Source: Paulinella micropora (taxonomy: Eukaryota > Cercozoa > Imbricatea > Euglyphida > Paulinellidae). Taken from it: 64,000 bases of DNA. The DNA is taken from NCBI GenBank assembly GCA_019918135.1, contig WBZZ01004130.1, positions 1 through 64,000 of the forward strand, given 5' to 3'. The position numbers and the translations under genes are program-made. Of the stretch, positions 48,326 through 58,389 are shown piece by piece; the stretch's first letter is position 1, and each line of letters opens with the position of its first letter. The notes beneath the pieces were generated by a model. The model searched no databases. It was not told the DNA's origin and saw only the letters and a list, made by a program, of their open reading frames with translations.

Positions 48326-48768
48326 TGTATGTATGTACATGATATGCCTGATAAAACAGGATGCCATTTTTGCCGGGTGGGATAATCTATTGCCTTTTGG
48401 TCCCGGCCCGTGCAGGGCAAAATGGCATTGCATATCCACAAGCACAACTTCTTCTGGTGGCGCCAGGTGGCAGAAAACATCTGATTTTTGTGGTGGCATG
48501 ATTCTGGAATTTTTGGCAACCAAACTTTGCGGCTTTACCCTGCACTCAATTGTGGTCCGTTCAAGTTGGGGAAAGTGCCAATCGACTGTTCAGGCCAAGC
48601 ACTATCAGAATACACAATAAAAGTCTTTCTGGTGGGCGGTGGCACCGGACCCTCACCCACAAGTGCAGGTCTCCTTATTTTTTGGATAAATACCAGCCAC
48701 AATTTTTGTTGTTGTAAAAAACCGACGATTTGCGAAACGCCAAACCCTTGCGGTTTCTGTTCTTGGGG

Positions 48769-49104
48769 ATGATGACTGAGGATATGGCTGCGGCACACAC
48801 GATTGTAGCTCTGGGTGCTGCACCAGCCGAAGAAAATCAGCCTCTTGACCAGGACCAGCAGGGCAATGGCATGATGTCCCCTGCCTCTGAGCGAGGGGAT
48901 CATAGCCCTCATAGCGCCGATACGTTGCCAAACAACACCCCTCCCGCCTCTCCACACGGAGACGGATGGGAAGAAGAAAAGAAAGAGCAAGAACAGCCTG
49001 TCGAACATAAGCATCAAGCAGGGCCAGACGGTGGAGACTCGTCCGATGATGAGCAGCTCGTAGATCCTGACGCGGAGTTGTTCGTTGGTCGTTCGTATCT
49101 CTGA
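48769..49104 (+). CDS. Acidic low-complexity protein, 112 aa, unknown
   Basis: ATG to TGA in frame MTEDMAAAHTIVALG. Rich in Asp, Glu, Gln and Pro, ending DAELFVGRSYL. It ends 3 bases before the next ATG, so the two could be linked. No domain recognised. It may be viral or a host-derived flank. Confidence 0.4.
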   Translation: MMTEDMAAAHTIVALGAAPAEENQPLDQDQQGNGMMSPASERGDHSPHSADTLPNNTPPASPHGDGWEEEKKEQEQPVEHKHQAGPDGGDSSDDEQLVDPDAELFVGRSYL

Positions 49105-49107
49105 CTC

Positions 49108-49821
49108 ATGATCGACCCCTGGCATGAGCACCACGCGCCTGACGAGATCGTGCTTGGTCTCAACCCCGACAGCAAGGACGTAGAGAAGGCACCGACCGTG
49201 CAGATCGTGAGGAAGCTAGCTGAATTCCTCAGCGAGCACAAGGGCAAGGCCGGTGCGATGCGCCGGCGCCACGTCCGGGCTGCCCAAAACGACGCGGCAG
49301 ACCGCGTGGCCAAGTACGACACGTTGGTGTACGAGCTGGGCCGTGAGCCCACTGCCGAAGAGAAAGAGCGTGCGGGCGCCTACCCCGACGCGTTCTACCC
49401 GCAAGACGGCGAGAACGATGTTAAGAAGGGCACTGGCGCGGTGCTACGGGAACGTGGCAATGGGCTGCGCGACTGCGTGACACAGAGCTATCTCAACTTG
49501 ATACCGCGCGCCGCTACCAAGAAGTCATCCTACCGTAGGCGCCTGGCCAAGTCAGCGCACACAGCGAGCGTCGCGGCCTTCTGCAAGGAGAGCGCCTCTG
49601 CCGAATGGCACACTGACGACAACGGCAAGGTGTGGCGGCCACGACTGCTCAAGGGAGTGGGATTCAGCGACATCGTCAAGGGCAGGGTTAAGGGGGATCT
49701 ACTCGTCGCGTCGGACGGGCACTGCGTCGCACTACGGGGCAGGAAGATCCTGAACGCAGGCTCTTATAGGGAGATGTCCCTCACGCGCTCGAACCTGATC
49801 AGCGTAGGCATCAAAGACTGA
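49108..49821 (+). CDS. Basic protein of unknown function, 237 aa
   Basis: An intact frame with high GC at third positions, like the genes to its right. N-terminal acidic/hydrophobic (MIDPWHEHHAPDEIVLG), then an Arg/Lys-rich centre (KKSSYRRRLAKSAH) and a C-terminal part with a W-containing strand pair (NGKVWRPRLLKG) and GHCVALRGRKIL. Neighbours suggest a viral gene. No family recognised. Confidence 0.5.
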   Translation: MIDPWHEHHAPDEIVLGLNPDSKDVEKAPTVQIVRKLAEFLSEHKGKAGAMRRRHVRAAQNDAADRVAKYDTLVYELGREPTAEEKERAGAYPDAFYPQDGENDVKKGTGAVLRERGNGLRDCVTQSYLNLIPRAATKKSSYRRRLAKSAHTASVAAFCKESASAEWHTDDNGKVWRPRLLKGVGFSDIVKGRVKGDLLVASDGHCVALRGRKILNAGSYREMSLTRSNLISVGIKD

Positions 49822-49930
49822 CACTTGCTCGAAGTGGCTAGGTTGTAACCTTTTTCTCTGTCTCTCTCTATCGTCTGGTTATTAAAGTTATATATCTGCT
49901 CCTGTTTGCAATTTCCCGTGAAATCTTATA
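49822..49930. other. AT-rich spacer
   Basis: Short non-coding gap between the gene ending at 49821 and the palindromic repeat array. Confidence 0.5.
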
Positions 49931-50950
49931 GTCTGGGCCTTTTGTTAGAATTTGGCTTGTATAGAGGCTGATTCCTAACAAAAGGCCCAGCTTTCATTTT
50001 CCCGGTGAAAAGGGAAAAAAAGAGGTGGGAGGAGGAGGGAGGGAGGGAGGAGGGAGGGAGGGAGGGAGGGAGGAGGGAGGGAGGGAGGAGGGAGGGAGGG
50101 AGGGAGGAGGGAGGGAGGGAGGACACCGCCTAACTGATCAGTGGCGATCGCAACTTAGCAGTCTTGTGGTGGGTGCCCCCTCCTCCATTTTTTCCTATTT
50201 CCCCGTGAAAATGACAGTCTGGGCCTTTTGTATGAATTTAGGCTAGTATACAGGCTGATTTCTGACAAAAGGCCCGCTACTGAACCGTCTGGTGGTGGGT
50301 GCCACCCCCCTCTCTTCCAATCATTGTTTTCCCGGGAAATCGCACAGTCTGGGCCTTTTGATAGAAATCCGGCTAGTATACAGGCTGATTTCTGACAAAA
50401 GGCCCGCTACTTGAACCGTCTGGTGGTGGGTGCCACCCCCCTCCTCATCCTTTTTTTCCCGGAAAATCGCACAGTCTGGGCCTTTTGATAGAAATCCTGC
50501 TAGTATAGGGGGCTGGTTGGTGACAAAAGGCCCACCATCCGGTGAATTTTGGGCGGTGGGTGCCACTTCCCGGGAAAATGTCACAGTCTGGGCCTTTTGA
50601 TAGAAATCCGGCTTGTATACAGGCTGATTTCCATCAAAAGGCCCACCATCCGGTGAATTTTGGGCGGTGGGTGCCACTTCCCGGGAAAATGTCACAGTCT
50701 GGGCCTTTTGATGGAATTCCGGCTTGTATACGGGCTCGTTGCCATCAAAAGGCCCGGAGTCCGGGAAATCTGCCTGGTTCAGCGGCTGGTCTGGGCCTTT
50801 TGATGGAAATGAGCTTGTATGAGACTGGATTTTGATCAAAATGCCCAGAAAATGAGGTTGGATTTTGATCAAAAGGCCCAGAAAAATTCCGGGCCTTTTG
50901 ATGGAAATGAGCTTGTATGAAACTGGATTTTGATCAAAAGGCCCAGAAAG
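49931..50950. repeat. Array of eight palindromic (hairpin) repeats
   Basis: Eight units open with (T)CTGGGCCTTTTG and close about 45-55 bp later with CAAAAGGCCC or a close variant, so each can fold on itself. Left arms start near 49932, 50218, 50348, 50475, 50587, 50698, 50790 and 50890; spacing falls from 130 to about 95 bp and the copies at 50475-50810 are nearly regular (111-112 bp). Inside the loop a GGCT(A/T)GTATA word recurs. Between units is GGTGGGTGCCAC. A (GGGA)n run (50028-50122) separates unit 1 from the rest. Confidence 0.85.
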
Positions 50951-51121
50951 TGGTTGGGGGCTGCTTTAGCGGTAGGGGGCTGCGAGGGCGGAGAGGGGTG
51001 GCGAGCGCCCCCCGCTGGCGACCCTTGGCCCAGGTGAAGGGGGTTGCTATACGGGCAGTGACTGAGACTAAAAAAATTTCTGAGACAAAAAAATTTCTTC
51101 TTTGTCTATAAAGAGTACAAC

Positions 51122-51250
51122 ATGCCAGTGCCCGACGCTTGTCCTTTGTGTGGCGAGAAAACAAACAATAAGAAGAAACAGAGATCAATCGCACAAAAGG
51201 AAAAAGGAGTATTTAGTCTACGAGCTTATTACACACACGAAGAAGACTAA
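51122..51250 (+). CDS. Small CxxC protein, 42 aa
   Basis: ATG to TAA. It starts MPVPDACPLCGEK and is then Lys/Gln-rich, ending YYTHEED. One CPLCG knuckle plus a later His could bind zinc. Its stop lies 2 bases before the next ATG (51253), which also encodes a CxxC protein, so they look like a tandem pair. It is too short to be sure of. Confidence 0.4.
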   Translation: MPVPDACPLCGEKTNNKKKQRSIAQKEKGVFSLRAYYTHEED

Positions 51251-51252
51251 CA

Positions 51253-51471
51253 ATGTTGGCAGTCTGTCCTACCTGTGGCGCCTGCTTTTTCGAAGGCCAG
51301 CTGTACTGGTCGGGGACAGGGAAAAGAGGCGACCCTCGAGACTTAGCCTCGCTTGTGTGCCGACCTTATGGCGACTGCGCCTGTGTCAACCCCGCGCGAG
51401 ACGTCCCCGGCGGAGACACTTGGGAAGAACGCATGCGCTTCGTTGACAATTTTCTAGACGAGATGATGTAA
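51253..51471 (+). CDS. Small zinc-binding protein, 72 aa
   Basis: ATG to TAA. MLAVCPTCGACFFEGQLYW is followed by a basic turn and CRPYGDCACVNPARD, giving CxxC ... CxxxxCxC, then an acidic helix (NFLDEMM). Compact zinc proteins of this size are common next to virion genes in large DNA viruses. The specific role is unknown. It is followed by an AT-rich gap (51472-51527) that would suit a promoter for the fiber-like locus. Confidence 0.55.
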   Translation: MLAVCPTCGACFFEGQLYWSGTGKRGDPRDLASLVCRPYGDCACVNPARDVPGGDTWEERMRFVDNFLDEMM

Positions 51472-51527
51472 AAATAAGTATTATTAAAAAAACTTATTCT
51501 CTTGATCTGTTAAATTAGCAAACAGGG

Positions 51528-54412
51528 ATGGAAGTGGCCAGGTCCTACAAACGCCGTCGTTTGGATGGTGCGACCGACGACTTTGTGCTGCCGGTGGACG
51601 GAGAGAGCGGCTACGTTCTCGTTTCGGACGGTGACGAGGGCGTGAGATGGGCAACAGGCGGCGTGGCCGCGAACGAGGCGGTAGCGCTTAATACCGCTCA
51701 CAGACTGACGACGTCTGGGAACCCGCATCTGGTCGATTTAGCGGACCTGATTACCTTGACCCTTGACACAGAAGCCAAAGTTAACCAGCCGGCCGGGATG
51801 ACTTCTAACAGCTCCGCTGGCTTTGTGGCCTCGGCCTCTAGCAATTCCGCCCAAGCCTACCTGGCCTTTGACAGCGACTTCTCGACGCTGTGGGGTACAA
51901 CCGCTCCCGACAGCTACAGCGGCAACAACTACACTGCCATGATCGAGACGATGGTCGATAATCTCCCTGTGCCTGGCGCGTGGCTCCAGCTCGATCTGGG
52001 CAAGCACGCCAAAGTCATTGCTTACCACTTCACGTCTGCGGGTGCTATTACCACGCCCAGGGACTGGAGAATTGCTTATAGCGCGGACGGCAGCCAGTGG
52101 TTCACTTGGGACAGCCAGACGGCCCAGACCTTTGTAGGCGACAGCCTGCGCACATTCACGCCTGCAGCCGCAGCCGAGTACGCCAGATACTTGCGCGTAC
52201 TCTGCACCAAAAACAACGGGGCGGGAGTTTGGTACATGCGGAGCCTGGCCTTCGACTACCAGCTGTACAATGCCGGCTGCATCGAGAACACCAGTTATCC
52301 TACCAAGGCCTCGCAGCTGGCGCCCAAGGCGTACGTCGACCAGCAGGTGGCAGGAGCGGTGAAATTCCCGTCGGTGATGCCTACCCAAGACGACTGTATC
52401 GTGACCATGGATCCAGACGGCTCGATCTTTGCGGTCAAGGACAGGACGCTCAAGCAGCCGTCTTTGGCTCTTAGCGGGAATGGCGTAATCATGCTCATGG
52501 ACACTGATTTTACAGTCACGACGATCCCAGACACTCTCGCGAGGCTGCCGGACCCTTTGCCGCCTCGACCGCGCAGCTGGTGACGGTCGATCCAGACGGC
52601 GTGCTAGGCCTAAGCAGCCAAGTAAGCTCGTCGACGCTCACGCTGACAGGGGCTGGCGGCAACAGTACGCTTTCCGCGCCTGCCACTGGCTCCGTCGCGC
52701 TCAAGCTGCCTGTGGCACTGCCCAGCGCAGGCACCAAGCAGTTCGTCACGCTTGATAGCGCGGGCCAGTTCGCTACTGGTGCCACTGGCTTCAAAGGAGG
52801 AGACAGTGTAGCGATCGGGACTTCAGCGGGCGACGGACAGCAACCATTCGCCGTCGCAATAGGCACTCAAGCAGGCGCGAGTGGACAGGGCCAGTTTGGA
52901 GTTGCTGCTGGCTACCGGGCGGGATACTCTGGCCAGTCAGATCTCGCCGTCGCGATCGGTGCCTACTCCACGGAGAGCACACAAAGCAATTCATCAGTCT
53001 CTGTCGGTGCCTATGCTAGTACGCTCGGCGTACGGTCGGTTGGGATCGGCAGTACGGCTATCACGGATGCTGCCGCCCAGGAATCGGTAGCAATAGGCTA
53101 CAGAGCAAAAGCAGCGACATCTCACTCGATTGTACTGAACGCCACGGGTGTTCAATTAGTGTCCGCTAGCGCCGATGCTGCTTATATCAAGCCGTTGAGG
53201 TCGGGCGTCGATTCTACTACCAGTGAGAAGGCGACACAGTGGAACAGCACGACAGGCGAACTCACCGCCTCTAAATTTACACTCCCGCTTTCGCTGCCTG
53301 CCAGCACCTCGCTGACGTCGCTGACCTCCACGGGGCAACTGAGTGCCTCTGCGCTCAAGGTGCCAGTGTCCTTGCCTGGTAGCACTTTGCTGGTGACACT
53401 TGATTCAAGCGGCCAGCTCGCGACAGGGGCTGCTAGCCTGTTGTCGCTCAGCGGGGCGGGCGGCACAAGCAGCCTTTCCGCTCCAGCCTCTGGCTCCTCT
53501 GCACTCAAGCTGCCGACAGCCCTGCCAGGCAGCACTTTGCTAGTGACACTCGACTCTGGTGGCCAGCTAGCGACAGGGGCTGCTAGCTCGCTGTCACTCA
53601 GCGGGGCTGGAGGCACTAGCACCCTTTCCGCTCCGGCGTCCGGCACATCTGCACTCAAGCTGCCGACCGCACTACCAAGCAGTACTAGCTTGGTGTCGCT
53701 GGGCTCCGACGGCGCGCTGTTGTGCGGGGACCAGGCCATCTCTCATGGTCTGAGCCTTGTAGCCACTTCGTACGTGAAGAAGCCCGACAGCATGGCGAGT
53801 AACAGTTGGAACGGCCTGGTCGCGAGTGCGTCCACTTCCGGAAACTGCAATGCGTACGACGGCTTCAACACGGGCTCAAACCTTTCCTGGCAGAGCAACA
53901 CTAGTACCTACAATGCCACGAGCGGCGCCTACACTTCCAGTTCCAGCAAGACGTTTTCGGGTGTAGTGTACCACGGAGAGTGGCTCCAGCTAGATTTTGG
54001 CGCTGGGGTCGTCCTGCAACAGTACTACCTGCAAGCCCAGTCCAGCGGTCTGGATAAATAACCAAAGACATGGCAGGTGGGCACGTCGCTAGACGGCACT
54101 ACCTGGACGCTGTGGCACACTAGCTCGTACACCTTTGCCGATGGCAGTTCCATCACTCAAGCGCCGACCGACAACGCTAGGGCCGCCCGGTACGTGGCCA
54201 TCGTGGTTGCTACTATCAAGGCAGGAGGAAGTTCTAGCTGGTGCGGAATCAACCACTTTGGCTTTGACTACACCTCGTGCCCCGCGATCAAGAACATAGC
54301 GGCGCCGCTCACCACCACCGACGCTGCCAACAAGGCCTACGTAGACGGGCACACGCATACGTCGCCAATGACGATCGGCACCTCTACGATTGCCAGGGTC
54401 TCCCCAGTGTAA
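51528..54412 (+). pseudogene. Fiber/adhesin-like locus: F5/8 type C and YadA-head-like repeats, broken
   Basis: Coding signal continues over 2.9 kb on the plus strand. Parts in order: a basic N-terminal anchor, an F5/8 type C (discoidin-like) segment (LAFDSDFSTLWG ... WLQLDLGKHAKVIAYHF), repeated beta-strand words (LSLSGAGGTSSLSAP, ALKLPTALP), a YadA-head-like ladder of AIGT/AVAIGAYS steps, and a second discoidin-like segment near the C-terminal end, closing with a KAYVDGHTH-type motif seen in tail-fiber proteins. By these parts it would be a trimeric surface fiber binding glycans. The locus is broken (about two breaks). Part of a fossil viral region. Confidence 0.65.
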
Positions 54413-54657
54413 TTTTGTGACGGGATCGTGATAGTCACATCGCCGGTGGCAGTGGAATTTAAGTAGAGCTTGTTGTTCTTGGAATTGATGTTGTACGTCG
54501 CGTTCGGGATCGTGGCCCAAATTAACTTGTATTTGCCTTGGATCGCTTCCGACAGCGACAGCCGGAACTCGGCCGAACCGCCCGCCCCTTGCACCCGGTC
54601 GCGGTCCTTGCTACGGACCAGGATGTTCATCTCCGAGATGTTGCGCAGGCCGCTCAT
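54337..54657 (-). CDS. Virion-type protein, 106 aa
   Basis: ATG at 54655-54657. The N-terminal half (MNILVRSKDRD ... AEFRLSLSEAIQGKYKL ... ATIPNATYNINSKNNKLYL) is the kind of beta-sandwich opening often seen in structural proteins of large algal viruses: an RDR box, then TxYNIxxxNN. The C-terminal end overlaps the fiber-like locus tail to tail by about 75 bp and may not be original. I infer a structural role only. Confidence 0.45.
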   Translation of the reverse strand: MSGLRNISEMNILVRSKDRDRVQGAGGSAEFRLSLSEAIQGKYKLIWATIPNATYNINSKNNKLYLNSTATGDVTITIPSQNYTGETLAIVEVPIVIGDVCVCPST

Positions 54658-54711
54658 TTCTGGAAAAAAAATTAAATGTTGTCACTAGTCTAGTACAAGA
54701 GGAAAAAAAAT

Positions 54712-55896
54712 ATGCTGACGCTCAGCGGCAACAAGCGCCTGCGCCTGGAGGATGTGGTCGAGACGAAACCTCTACTCTCCATGGTCACGGCCTTTGGCGA
54801 ACACAAAGTCGCGGAGTCTACCCCGCTCGTACAGGAGACTTTCCCTTACACTGGCACCCTGAACCCGCGCAAGTTTGCGACCTCTGGCTCTGTGACCACC
54901 GCCGCCGGCCTGTTGTCGCTCAGCGGCGCCGGGCAGGCCGAGACGCTCAGGCGCTGCAAGTACCGCGCGGGGCAAGGGCTCGTCTGCCGCTTCACGGCGC
55001 TGTTCCCCGCCACGGCCAACGTGGCTAATTCGGCCATGGCCGGCCTAGGAGACGATAACAACGGCTTCTTCTTTGTGCAGGACCAGACACGAACCAACAG
55101 GCTGCGGATCTTGCACCGCAACGCGACTGTCGACACTTACGTCGACCAGAAGGACTGGAACCTTAACAACTGTCTGGGCGGCGACGACGTCATGGACCGC
55201 AAGGACTGGGCCAAGGGCAACATTTTTCAGATCCAGATGCAGTACCTAGGGTTTGGGGCCGTCACGTTCTCGGTCGAGAGGCAGTCCGACGGGGTGCTTG
55301 TCCCGGTGCACCGAATCCAGTACGCGGGCGCCAACACGGTGCCTTCGCTCAGCAACGCATCGTTACCGTTCAGGCTCAAGACCACCGGCGCAAATGCTCT
55401 GGTTCGCACTGCCAGCGTTGGCGTCATGGTCAAAGGTCCCTTGAGGCAGCTGGGTCTTAATTTTGCGCGCACGAACGTTCAGACTATCGGCACGACCGAA
55501 CAGAACGTGCTGGTGATCCGCAACAAGAGCCTAGTTGGCGCCCTCGCTAACAACGACATGCTGTTCCCGGTCCTGTTGACCGCTACGGCCGTCTCGGGCA
55601 CCAAGCCAGTGTTCATCCGAGTGCTCACACAAGCCACGTTCGGCAGCGCGCCGACGTATTCAAACCACGACGCGACCTCATCTAATACCGAGTACTCCGC
55701 GAGCCTGGTCACTGTGTCTGGTGGCAATGCGGCGGCCGCATGCGTCGTGTCGGCCAGTGGCTCGGCGTCGGCCTCGCTGGACTTGAGCAGGCTTAACATC
55801 GCCGTCGGGCCAGCAGAAGTACTATGTATCGCGGCCAGCACTACCACCAGCACGGCAGACATGCATATGAGCTTGTCTTGGTACGAGGACGTATGA
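54712..55896 (+). CDS. Unknown protein, 394 aa, probably structural
   Basis: Intact frame preceded by an A-run directly before the ATG. Mostly beta-strand-like sequence with few charges. It contains QDQTRTNRLRILHRN, a KDWNLNNCLGG / RKDWAKGNIFQIQM segment and a LSLSGAGQAETL stretch resembling the SLSGAGG repeats of the fiber-like locus. That shared word and its position between fiber-like and resolvase genes suggest a virion protein. No family recognised. Confidence 0.55.
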   Translation: MLTLSGNKRLRLEDVVETKPLLSMVTAFGEHKVAESTPLVQETFPYTGTLNPRKFATSGSVTTAAGLLSLSGAGQAETLRRCKYRAGQGLVCRFTALFPATANVANSAMAGLGDDNNGFFFVQDQTRTNRLRILHRNATVDTYVDQKDWNLNNCLGGDDVMDRKDWAKGNIFQIQMQYLGFGAVTFSVERQSDGVLVPVHRIQYAGANTVPSLSNASLPFRLKTTGANALVRTASVGVMVKGPLRQLGLNFARTNVQTIGTTEQNVLVIRNKSLVGALANNDMLFPVLLTATAVSGTKPVFIRVLTQATFGSAPTYSNHDATSSNTEYSASLVTVSGGNAAAACVVSASGSASASLDLSRLNIAVGPAEVLCIAASTTTSTADMHMSLSWYEDV

Positions 55897-55945
55897 AAAA
55901 AAAGAAAGTTCGTATTGTAATTAAAAACAAAAGAGAAGGAGAAGA

Positions 55946-56587
55946 ATGAAGATCGTGTCAATCGACCCGGGACTGAGAAATCTTGGGGTGGTCGTGCTCA
56001 CAAAAGACAACAGCACCAACGCCGTCACAGTCACTTATGCCAGTGTGCTGAGCATAGCCAGACAGGACGACACTGACAGCTTCAAAACAAAATCGCTGTC
56101 AGCGTGCCTACATGCAATCGAAGAGGTGCACAACGCCGATGTGTGCGTCGTGGAAAACCAAAACTTCGGGAGAGCAAATACCAATCCGGACAATCTGCTC
56201 ATTCAAGCGGCGGCCGGCGCAACGATGCTGGCACTCGGTGCAAAGGAGTTACTCTATTATGCCTCTAGTTTCAAGTTTTCGTGCTTCTTCTCACTTACTC
56301 CGACTATATCCGGCCGAGTCAAAGGGAAATACAAAGTTCAGTCTAAAGTCTTGGCACAAAACCTTGTGGAAAGTTTTAATATAACTGGCGAGACTAAATG
56401 CCTCACAGAGTCAGATCATCTGAGCGATGCCTTCGGTCTGGCCATATCCGCGCTCGTCAGAGGGACCGCACGAGGGCAGGGCGGCCAGCTGGTAGTGCGT
56501 CGCTCGCTGCCGATCCCTGTGCCGGCTGGGGTGCAGAGGAAGAAGGAGCAGGAGCAGCCGCCTTCTGTTGGTTCCATTTCGAGCTGA
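55946..56587 (+). CDS. RuvC-like Holliday junction resolvase (poxvirus A22 type)
   Basis: Resolves four-way DNA junctions made during replication or packaging of large DNA viruses. 213 residues. The first acidic residue lies in the strand SIDPGLRNLGVV (residues 4-15), the second in VVENQNFG (about residue 68-75), and the last pair in SDHLSDAFGLAI (about residues 154-165); this is the RuvC/A22 order. The middle contains KGKYKVQSK, a basic region as in A22. The start ATG at 55946 follows an A/G-rich leader. The frame is intact. Pox-type rather than bacterial RuvC is inferred from the neighbours. Confidence 0.8.
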   Translation: MKIVSIDPGLRNLGVVVLTKDNSTNAVTVTYASVLSIARQDDTDSFKTKSLSACLHAIEEVHNADVCVVENQNFGRANTNPDNLLIQAAAGATMLALGAKELLYYASSFKFSCFFSLTPTISGRVKGKYKVQSKVLAQNLVESFNITGETKCLTESDHLSDAFGLAISALVRGTARGQGGQLVVRRSLPIPVPAGVQRKKEQEQPPSVGSISS

Positions 56588-56727
56588 TGTACGCCATGCG
56601 TTCTTTGTGCGCCATCTGCTCCTTGAAAAAAGCTGTTGTACGCGGACGGCGCGCGGGGCTTGCGTTCTTTCTTCTCCTTCTCAGGAGCAGCGGTGGCGTG
56701 TCCACAAGTCGCACAGTTGGAAGACAT
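56457..56727 (-). pseudogene. Zinc-ribbon plus YABBY/HMG-like small protein, broken
   Basis: ATG at 56725-56727 opens MSSNCATCGHATAAP, a half zinc ribbon, then KKERKPRAPSAYN, which resembles the start of the YABBY/HMG-like domain used by several large DNA viruses as a DNA-binding or chromatin protein. It is convergent with the resolvase gene and overlaps its 3' end. It appears broken. Part of a fossil viral region, so no further reading is offered. Confidence 0.4.
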
Positions 56728-56817
56728 CTTTAGTTTTGGCTTTCGGTCCTTTGTTATAATAGAGCAACAAGAAGATTCTTTTTTTTGGTTAAAAACGTAA
56801 CGTTATAATCTAGAATT

Positions 56818-58339
56818 TTAAACCGAGGCCACCTCCAGGCTACCGTTTGCTTCGTGCAAGTACTTGAAGTACGCCGAATAGATCGTAACATCGTACAATC
56901 CGTCAATGACTCCGCGTCTGCCCGACGCGGTGGCGGTGCAATGGTAGTGCTCGTTGACTTTCTCGGCCGTGGTCATGTCCACCACTTCCATCGACAACCG
57001 CGTGAGATCTTCTGGATCGCAGATCAGCGGCTGGTCGTTGAGATCCTTGTACGTGGCCACGACGTTCTGGGCGCTGGTGAAGTCCATGCTGTCGTTCGCG
57101 TGCTTGAACGAGAGCTTGACTCCCTTCTTGCGCAGGAACGAGCTGGCGGCCAGGGCCTTGATTTTGGTCCACGCGGCCGTGCATTTGCCTGCGTAGCTGT
57201 TGGCACCGCTTTTCGTCCATGCAGCTGTGTCTTCGTCAAGGACCGCGGTAAGCACGACAGTACCGTCGTACTTGACGTACAACCTGGTGGTGTCCGTGTT
57301 CGCCCACGAGCCCAGCGTTGGCACCGTGAACGTGGTGGTTGTCGCTACCGGCGCGAGGCCAACGTTGATCACCAGGCGCTCGCGGTTTCCGACAAAGGTC
57401 TTGTAGCCGTCCATCACGCCGTCTAACATGGCCTTGGGGTCATTGCTAAACGGGATCAGGTACACGCTGTTAGACTTCATGTAAGAGCTGCGCACTAGCT
57501 GGCCCATCGTCTCCTCGCGGAAAAAGCGCTTGTCGATCGGGGTCCCTTCGCCCAGCTGACTACGCCCGTGGACATCTTCCAAGTCGATCGTGGCCGAATC
57601 TCCAAACGAGTCGTAGGTCATCAAACGCCCCGTGGTGTCGTATGTGTACTGCGGGTAGTAGGTAGTAGTGTCAGTGCCAAGGGTAGCTGTACGAAGTCTG
57701 GTCGCCGCTCTTGCGGATGAAGACAAACAGCGCGCCGGAGTGGTGGGAAAATTGATCCAGATCAATCGCCAATCGGTCGGATGCCTTGATACGCTGGCCA
57801 TAGGCCGTGTACTGCACAAAGTCGATGTATTTCTGCTCGGCGACCTTGCCCTGCTTCTGCGGGCTCCGGCCCAGGCGAATCCCGTTCGGCAGCTGCGTGC
57901 AGCCCGTGATAAAGCGGATCTCGCCCAAGCTGGCGGTGCAAGGCACGGCGGGCGCGGACTGGCCGTTGACTGCCGACTGGGCTGCCACAAAGATCGAACC
58001 GCGCGGGTAGAACCTGATTTCAAGGTCGCCACGCAGCGTGCTCAGGTCCAAGTCCATGCCGTTCAGCCAGGTGTGAACAAGGGGCAAGTAAAAGTACTGC
58101 TTGGTGCGGTTGAGGACTCTGCTTTGGATGAGGTCAATAGCAGTGGCGGTCACAAAGGCCACGACCGCCAGACCAGTGCTCTTGCTGACCTGAGCGGCCC
58201 CTATTACGGGGACAGACGAAAAGCTAAACATCGCATTGCCCGGTATAACGACCGGGGCGGCCACATAGGCAAAAGCGGCCGCCGCGCTTGACCGGGCAAA
58301 GTTTTCCAGTGAGAACAGATCGCTCACGACCTCGGACAT
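56818..58339 (-). pseudogene. Double-jelly-roll major-capsid-like gene, broken
   Basis: ATG at 58337-58339. Capsid-like features: an N-terminal strand series, the segment QYFYLPLVHTWLNGM, a later GALFVFIRKSGD strand, and near the C-terminal third YLIPFSNDP. The order (Y-LPL, then xxFxIRxxG, then IPFSxDP) matches my recollection of double-jelly-roll capsid proteins of Nucleocytoviricota and polinton-like viruses. Total coding length would fit such a capsid protein. The gene is broken (about one break). Part of a fossil viral region. Confidence 0.6.
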
Positions 58340-58389
58340 TTTCTTTTCGGAGAGATGCTTAATTGGCGTACAACAAAATATTTTTTTTA

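Noticed and set aside
48101-48523. 140-residue minus-strand frame
   Set aside because: Half of it is microsatellite translation and the rest has no coding character.
50321-50872. A 183-residue repeat protein on the minus strand with GPFDGN and YQKAQTV motifs, and a similar frame on plus
   Set aside because: The frames coincide exactly with the palindromic array, and both strands give similar peptides because the units are palindromes.
49931-50950. CRISPR-like array
   Set aside because: Spacers are themselves conserved, units are palindromic and longer than CRISPR repeats, and no cas gene or prokaryotic context exists.
57671-58291. Long plus-strand frame opposite the capsid-like gene
   Set aside because: A shadow of GC-rich coding sequence on the other strand; the minus strand has capsid-like motifs and the plus strand has none.
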